DNA from: Bacteroidales bacterium
Lineage (GTDB): Bacteria; Bacteroidota; Bacteroidia; Bacteroidales; UBA3824
Direction of reading: 5' to 3'
DNA length: 8,990 nt
Assembly: GCA_016287995.1 (NCBI GenBank)
Contig: JAEEXW010000094.1
Span: forward strand, 1 to 8,990
Shown: piece by piece, positions 7,084 through 8,990 of the stretch
How positions within the stretch are numbered: position 1 is the stretch's first letter
How the letters are laid out: each line of letters begins with the position of its first letter
Translations under genes and position numbers: made by a program
Notes under the pieces: model-generated
What the model saw: only the letters and a program-made list of their open reading frames with translations
Told to the model about the DNA's origin: nothing
Database searches by the model: none

Positions 7084-8261
7084 TTACTTCTGTATAAAAA
7101 TATTGTGCCTGAGCGTTTTAAGTGTGTGCCGTCTTTGCCGTAAACAATAATATCGTAAAAGTACGTACCGGGCGGACATTCACGGTTGCCTTTATTGTCA
7201 ATAGTGCCGTCCCAACCGAAAACCGCTGTCTCAACTTCGTTCCATTTATAAACCGTTTGACCAAAAGAATTATAAATTTTGCCTTTGATAGAGCGGATAT
7301 TTGCAGGCATTTGCGTCAAGCCTCCGTTTTTGAGAAAAGAATCTTCGGGATTAAAGAACGTAAAAACATCGTTTTGACCGTCTCCGTTAGGCGTAAAAAT
7401 ATTAACTTCTTTTACTTCCAATTGCCTCGGTACAATTTTAACGGTTTGTGTATCCCTATCTACACAACCCGTTTCGGAAATTCCTTCAAAAATAACTTGA
7501 TAAATGCCTTGCTCGTAATAAGCGTGCGGCGCAGTATTTGCGTTTTCTTTCGGGGTTTTGTCGCCGAAATCCCATATAAAAGAGTTTGCCCAAGAGGTTT
7601 TAGATTCAAAATTTATTTCATCACCGATAAAAACGGTTGGCTCGGTAGCACCTTGAAAACTTGGCTTTTCAACCTCCATAAAAACCGCTGTGTCATAATA
7701 ACAGCCAAAATTGTCCTCAATCGTGAATACATACCTTGTAGTACCGTATTCCGGCGGCGTACATTCTGCCACGCCCTCTTTTGTAGCCGAAACGCCGCGT
7801 CCTGACCATACCGCACGACGTAAATCATATTCAGCCGTAAAACATTCTGTTACAGAATCTTTTATAGGCATACTTAAAGTAATTTTTTCTCCAAGACAGA
7901 TATTATCCTTATCAGCGGAAAATTTTTTAAAAGATGGTTTTATTCCAACAATTACGTCTTGATAGGCTGTTGCAGAATAATCTCCGTAGTCCGCTTTAAC
8001 AGAAACTTTATAAGTACCGCCAGTTTTATATCTGTACTCATAAAAAGGTTCGTTTGTAGTAAAAATACTACCTTCTGCAAAATTCCAACTGAACTTTGCC
8101 TCAACTTCTTCCTCGTTAAAAAGTGCTTTAACTCTAAATATATAATCATCTAATGGACAAAGTTTTATTTCGTCCGCAGAATTTAATATTTCAACTCTAA
8201 AATTTTGCGCGTTGACACTCAAAACCGTTAGTGAAAAAAAAAGTGCAAAAAATCGTCTCAT
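7080..8261 (-). CDS. Secreted PKD-domain protein with T9SS type B (gliding-motility-associated) sorting domain
   Basis: This is a predicted cell-surface or secreted T9SS cargo of unknown specific role. From the ATG at 8261 the product is 393 residues: a signal peptide (MRRFFALFFSLTVLSVNAQ, likely cut at NA|Q), a PKD-like Ig domain at about 20-107, a middle domain at about 108-200 with several cysteines (122, 140, 167, 187), a clearer PKD domain at about 202-278 with IWDFGD (229-234), and the type B C-terminal domain at about 282-393. The last begins VNIFTPNGDGQNDVF (286-300) and continues with KIYNSFGQTVYKW and PPGTYFYDI (363-371). The sorting domain predicts Sec export and then T9SS translocation. 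A TTG at 8282 would add seven residues, but it lies upstream of the predicted transcription start, so the ATG is preferred. It is the first gene of an operon with nnr. Confidence 0.92.
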   Translation of the reverse strand: MRRFFALFFSLTVLSVNAQNFRVEILNSADEIKLCPLDDYIFRVKALFNEEEVEAKFSWNFAEGSIFTTNEPFYEYRYKTGGTYKVSVKADYGDYSATAYQDVIVGIKPSFKKFSADKDNICLGEKITLSMPIKDSVTECFTAEYDLRRAVWSGRGVSATKEGVAECTPPEYGTTRYVFTIEDNFGCYYDTAVFMEVEKPSFQGATEPTVFIGDEINFESKTSWANSFIWDFGDKTPKENANTAPHAYYEQGIYQVIFEGISETGCVDRDTQTVKIVPRQLEVKEVNIFTPNGDGQNDVFTFFNPEDSFLKNGGLTQMPANIRSIKGKIYNSFGQTVYKWNEVETAVFGWDGTIDNKGNRECPPGTYFYDIIVYGKDGTHLKRSGTIFLYRSK

Positions 8262-8274
8262 TTTCAAAAAAGTG

Positions 8275-8306
8275 TTTCGCAAAATTAGAAAATATCAATA
8301 ACTTTG
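8275..8306 (+). promoter_or_regulatory. Predicted promoter of gmd
   Basis: The -7 element TAACTTTG (8299-8306) is a full match to TAnnTTTG; the -33 element at a 20-nt spacing is TTTC (8275-8278), one base off TTTG. Transcription would start near 8313, giving a leader of about 10 nt before the gmd ATG at 8323. The site overlaps the opposing promoter almost completely. Confidence 0.65.
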
Positions 8307-8310
8307 CAAA
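8280..8310 (-). promoter_or_regulatory. Predicted promoter of the T9SS cargo-nnr operon
   Basis: On the minus strand TTTG (8310-8307), a 19-nt spacer and TAATTTTG (8287-8280) form a perfect match to the Bacteroidota consensus. Transcription would start near 8273, about 12 nt before the ATG at 8261. This supports that ATG over the TTG at 8282, which falls inside the promoter. Confidence 0.75.
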
Positions 8311-8322
8311 AAATATTATAAA

Positions 8323-8990
8323 ATGAAGACTGCATTAATCACGGGAGTAACCGGTCAAGACGGCGCGTACTTAGCCGAATTTTTGATAAAAAAGGGATAT
8401 ATCGTTCACGGCGTTAAAAGGCGTAGTTCACTTTTTAACACCGAACGTATCGACCACCTTTATCAAGACCCGCACGAAGAAAACAGAAATTTTCTGCTTC
8501 ATTACGGTGACTTGACGGATTCAACAAATTTAATTAGAATTGTTCAAGAAGTTCAGCCCGACGAGATTTATAATCTTGCCGCAATGAGCCACGTTGCTGT
8601 TAGTTTTGACACGCCCGAATACACGGCAAACGCTGACGGTTTAGGCACGTTAAGACTTTTGGAGGCAATCAGAATCCTCGGTTTGGAGAAAAAAACGAGA
8701 ATCTATCAGGCTTCAACTTCGGAACTTTTCGGAAAAGTTCAAGCAGTGCCGCAAAACGAAAAAACACCTTTCTATCCGCGAAGCCCTTACGCCGCGGCAA
8801 AACTTTACGCCTATTGGATAATGGTCAATTACAGAGAGGCTTACGGAATTTTTGCGTCAAACGGAATTCTCTTCAACCATGAAAGTCCGATTCGTGGTGA
8901 AACTTTCGTAACAAGAAAAATCACCCGCGCAGCCGCAAAAATCGCCCTCGGAATGCAGAAATGTCTTTACCTTGGCAACCTCTCCTCAAA
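8323..8990 (+). CDS. gmd: GDP-mannose 4,6-dehydratase, 5' part only
   Basis: GMD converts GDP-D-mannose to GDP-4-keto-6-deoxymannose, the first step to GDP-L-fucose, GDP-rhamnose or GDP-perosamine for surface polysaccharides or glycoproteins. It is a cytoplasmic short-chain dehydrogenase fold enzyme. The first 222 codons are present and the gene runs off the right edge; family members are about 350-375 residues. The NADP-binding motif GVTGQDGAYLAEFL is at 8-21, RRSSLFNTERIDHLYQDPH at 33-51, YGDLTD at 61-66, and AMSHVAVSFDTPEYTA at 87-102. Catalytic residues are visible at Thr132 and Glu134 in ASTSELFG and at Tyr156 and Lys160 in the YxxxK motif, the same numbering as I recall for the E. coli enzyme. 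NGILFNHESPIRGETFVTRK (180-199) follows. The start is supported by a promoter just upstream. A following fcl/GDP-fucose synthase gene is plausible but out of view. Confidence 0.97.
   Translation, partial: MKTALITGVTGQDGAYLAEFLIKKGYIVHGVKRRSSLFNTERIDHLYQDPHEENRNFLLHYGDLTDSTNLIRIVQEVQPDEIYNLAAMSHVAVSFDTPEYTANADGLGTLRLLEAIRILGLEKKTRIYQASTSELFGKVQAVPQNEKTPFYPRSPYAAAKLYAYWIMVNYREAYGIFASNGILFNHESPIRGETFVTRKITRAAAKIALGMQKCLYLGNLSS

Noticed and set aside
7122..7805. 227-codon open frame on the plus strand
   Set aside because: It lies wholly antisense to the T9SS cargo gene, which has a signal peptide and a recognisable sorting domain; the translated plus-strand product has no recognisable domain and is Arg/Phe/Ile/Asn-rich as expected of a shadow frame.
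1..8990. A novel defence, mobile or biosynthetic system
   Set aside because: All coding regions fall in well-known families (metK, radA, gldLMN, a T9SS PKD cargo, nnr, gmd), and there are no integrases, transposases, CRISPR repeats, attachment sites or unexplained gaps over 300 bp.

Overview
The window looks like ordinary chromosomal DNA from a Bacteroidota species, most likely a Bacteroidales-type or related lineage with a type IX secretion system (T9SS). The evidence is the gldL-gldM-gldN core, a secreted PKD protein with a gliding-motility-type C-terminal sorting domain, AT-rich intergenic DNA, and four promoter-like sites resembling the Bacteroidota consensus (TTTG, about 19-21 nt, TAnnTTTG). 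Seven protein genes are visible, two of them cut by the window edges. I see no tRNA, rRNA, CRISPR array, insertion sequence or prophage.

Left block (1-1753, minus strand): the first 104 codons of metK (S-adenosylmethionine synthetase) and complete radA (DNA repair ATPase). They are 68 bp apart, and metK has its own good promoter in the gap. A 237-bp AT-rich region (1754-1990) separates radA from the divergent T9SS genes. It carries the radA -7 element and a 36-bp interrupted palindrome or hairpin about 70 bp before gldL.

Centre (1991-5648, plus strand): gldL, gldM and gldN (PorL/PorM/PorN). These encode the inner-membrane proton-driven motor (GldL plus GldM) and the periplasmic ring component (GldN). 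The usual upstream partners gldK/porK and porP are not here; radA takes their place. A perfect 19-bp inverted repeat with a T-tract lies between gldM and gldN, so gldN is probably expressed by partial read-through or from an unrecognised promoter.

Right block (5689-8261, minus strand): a two-gene operon of a predicted T9SS cargo protein (signal peptide, PKD-like domains, type B sorting domain) followed by a bifunctional NAD(P)HX epimerase/dehydratase. The two genes overlap by 4 bp (ATGA). A compact hairpin terminator shared with gldN overlaps the stop codon of the nnr gene.

Right edge (8323-8990, plus strand): the first 222 codons of gmd (GDP-mannose 4,6-dehydratase), the entry step to GDP-fucose and related sugars. 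gmd is divergent from the cargo gene, and the two predicted promoters occupy almost the same 36 bp.

All proteins belong to known families, and I found no convincing new system. The points most worth a second look are regulatory and organisational: the intra-operon terminator, the missing gldK/porP neighbours, the palindrome before gldL, the overlapping divergent promoters, and the cargo-nnr coupling.
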